64,000 nt of DNA, from assembly GCA_900470805.1 (NCBI GenBank), contig UCCA01000007.1:146770-210769 (forward strand), given 5' to 3'. A program made the translations under genes and the position numbers. The notes under the pieces were generated by a model, which had not been told where the DNA came from, made no database searches, and was given only the letters and a program-made list of their open reading frames with translations. Every line of letters starts with the position of its first letter. Position 1 is the first letter of the stretch. Shown here one piece after another: positions 63,386-64,000 of this stretch. The DNA comes from Hyphomicrobiales bacterium. Lineage in GTDB: Bacteria; Pseudomonadota; Alphaproteobacteria; Rhizobiales; Rhizobiaceae.

Positions 63386-64000
63386 ATGGCCGCCGACCAC
63401 ACCATCTACCAACCTTACAGGTTCAACAAGCTAGCCAAGGCCGCCCAATTGCGTGCGACCTCCGCAACCCAGGCGGCGCTGGGTGCGCAGCTTGAAACCA
63501 GCGTTTCCGATCTCGTGCCAGCGGACTTGCCGCAAATTATGGGCGCCATCAACCGTTTCACCGTGATGTTCAATGCCTGGAATGAGCAAGGCCGCCAGGT
63601 CTTCGACATGGCCGAGCCCATGCAAGCCCTAGCCGGAAAGCGGGTACCGGTGCCCGCTCAGATCCCGGGTGACGGTTATCCTGAAGCCTTCTATGTACAT
63701 TTCGGTCTGACTGCGGGGCTAAGGACATCAGCAGATGATTTTATTGATGGCGCACTAGTCATTTTAGAAAGCCACATGGGCACGCCGACTCTACAATGCG
63801 CATTTGTGTGCGGCTCTGATACTTCGCCAAACCCAGATTGGGCTTCCCTTGCGCAGATCCTACACACGCAGGGCCGCTTGGCATTCGCAACGGCGCCCGT
63901 CGACAATCTGTCTGCAATCATCCTATCGCAGGAGGTCGGTGACCCAGTGCTCTACTCCGATGACGTCATGTGCGACGCGGCAACTCGCCTCCTGTTGGCG
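63386..64000 (+). CDS. Hypothetical protein, 3' partial
   Basis: A plus-strand frame open from ATG 63386 to the window end (205 codons, no stop). It starts MAADHTIYQPYRFNKL and has helix-rich composition with DFIDGALVILESH and CDAATRLLLA at the end. No motif recognised. The frame has no stop for some way upstream of 63386, so the start could be earlier, and no strong ribosome site is present. It ends outside the window. Confidence 0.5.
   Translation, partial: MAADHTIYQPYRFNKLAKAAQLRATSATQAALGAQLETSVSDLVPADLPQIMGAINRFTVMFNAWNEQGRQVFDMAEPMQALAGKRVPVPAQIPGDGYPEAFYVHFGLTAGLRTSADDFIDGALVILESHMGTPTLQCAFVCGSDTSPNPDWASLAQILHTQGRLAFATAPVDNLSAIILSQEVGDPVLYSDDVMCDAATRLLLA

Noticed and set aside
1..64000. 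tRNA, rRNA, CRISPR arrays, insertion sequences and integrases
   Set aside because: None found by eye: no cloverleaf-like elements, spaced repeat arrays or transposase motifs were recognised. A computed scan (tRNAscan, CRISPR finder) would be decisive.

Overview
The window reads as alphaproteobacterial, most likely from Rhizobiaceae (Agrobacterium/Rhizobium-like). The reasons are moderately high GC, a divergent gnd/zwf pair, a Cache-type chemoreceptor, an orphan rhizobial-type flgD, Ohr/OsmC proteins, sugar ABC uptake genes and frequent GTG/TTG starts behind clear Shine-Dalgarno sequences. No rRNA, tRNA, CRISPR array, transposase or integrase was recognised. All family calls come from motif reading; no database search was run. 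The first gene is cut at its 5' end and the last at its 3' end.

Region 1 (1-13446) is metabolic, stress and sensory. It holds an MFS exporter, an OsmC-like protein, a crotonase-fold enzyme, two exported alpha/beta hydrolases flanking an AraC regulator, gnd divergent from zwf, a frameshifted chaC overlapping the zwf stop, an SDR, a small membrane protein and a methyl-accepting chemotaxis protein. Several convergent junctions carry strong hairpin terminators.

Region 2 (13575-28009) looks like a defence or conflict island. A tight five-gene operon encodes a phosphoribosyltransferase-like protein, an ORC/CDC6-like P-loop ATPase, an unfamiliar Rossmann-like protein, an SIS-HAD fusion and a PfkB sugar kinase. 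It abuts a convergent NADAR protein and a small HTH regulator. Its chemistry (PRPP/phosphosugar/ADP-ribose handling plus an AAA+ sensor) suggests a nucleotide- or phosphosugar-based immune system, and it is the strongest candidate for an unusual system here. Next come an LLM flavoenzyme and ohr, flanked by GTTCG-N6-CGAAC-like palindromes. The region ends with a roughly 1440-residue NACHT/STAND-like NTPase ending in a PD-(D/E)XK-like nuclease, split by one frameshift.

Region 3 (28243-46709) is accessory. It has an exported metallo-beta-lactamase-fold enzyme, a VOC protein, flgD and then a long minus-strand run of hydrolases and membrane proteins: an HtrA-like protease, a DUF3616-like protein, a glucosaminidase/amidase, an alpha/beta hydrolase and a subtilase. 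Several of these lack signal peptides. An Apea-type HEPN protein, a LuxR regulator with a perfect 24-bp palindrome at its putative start, and a uracil-DNA-glycosylase-like protein follow.

Region 4 (46837-54654) carries large or poorly known accessory proteins: a 1250-residue protein with a nuclease-like N terminus, a DUF4238-like protein, a possible PD-(D/E)XK protein and a trypsin-like protein.

Region 5 (54692-64000) is a catabolic module: an ABC importer without its ATPase gene, two formylglycine-type sulfatases and a LysR regulator. A VapC-like PIN toxin and a truncated unknown gene close the window. Two separate single-base frameshifts (9361-9365 and about 25113-25120) may be real decay or sequencing errors.
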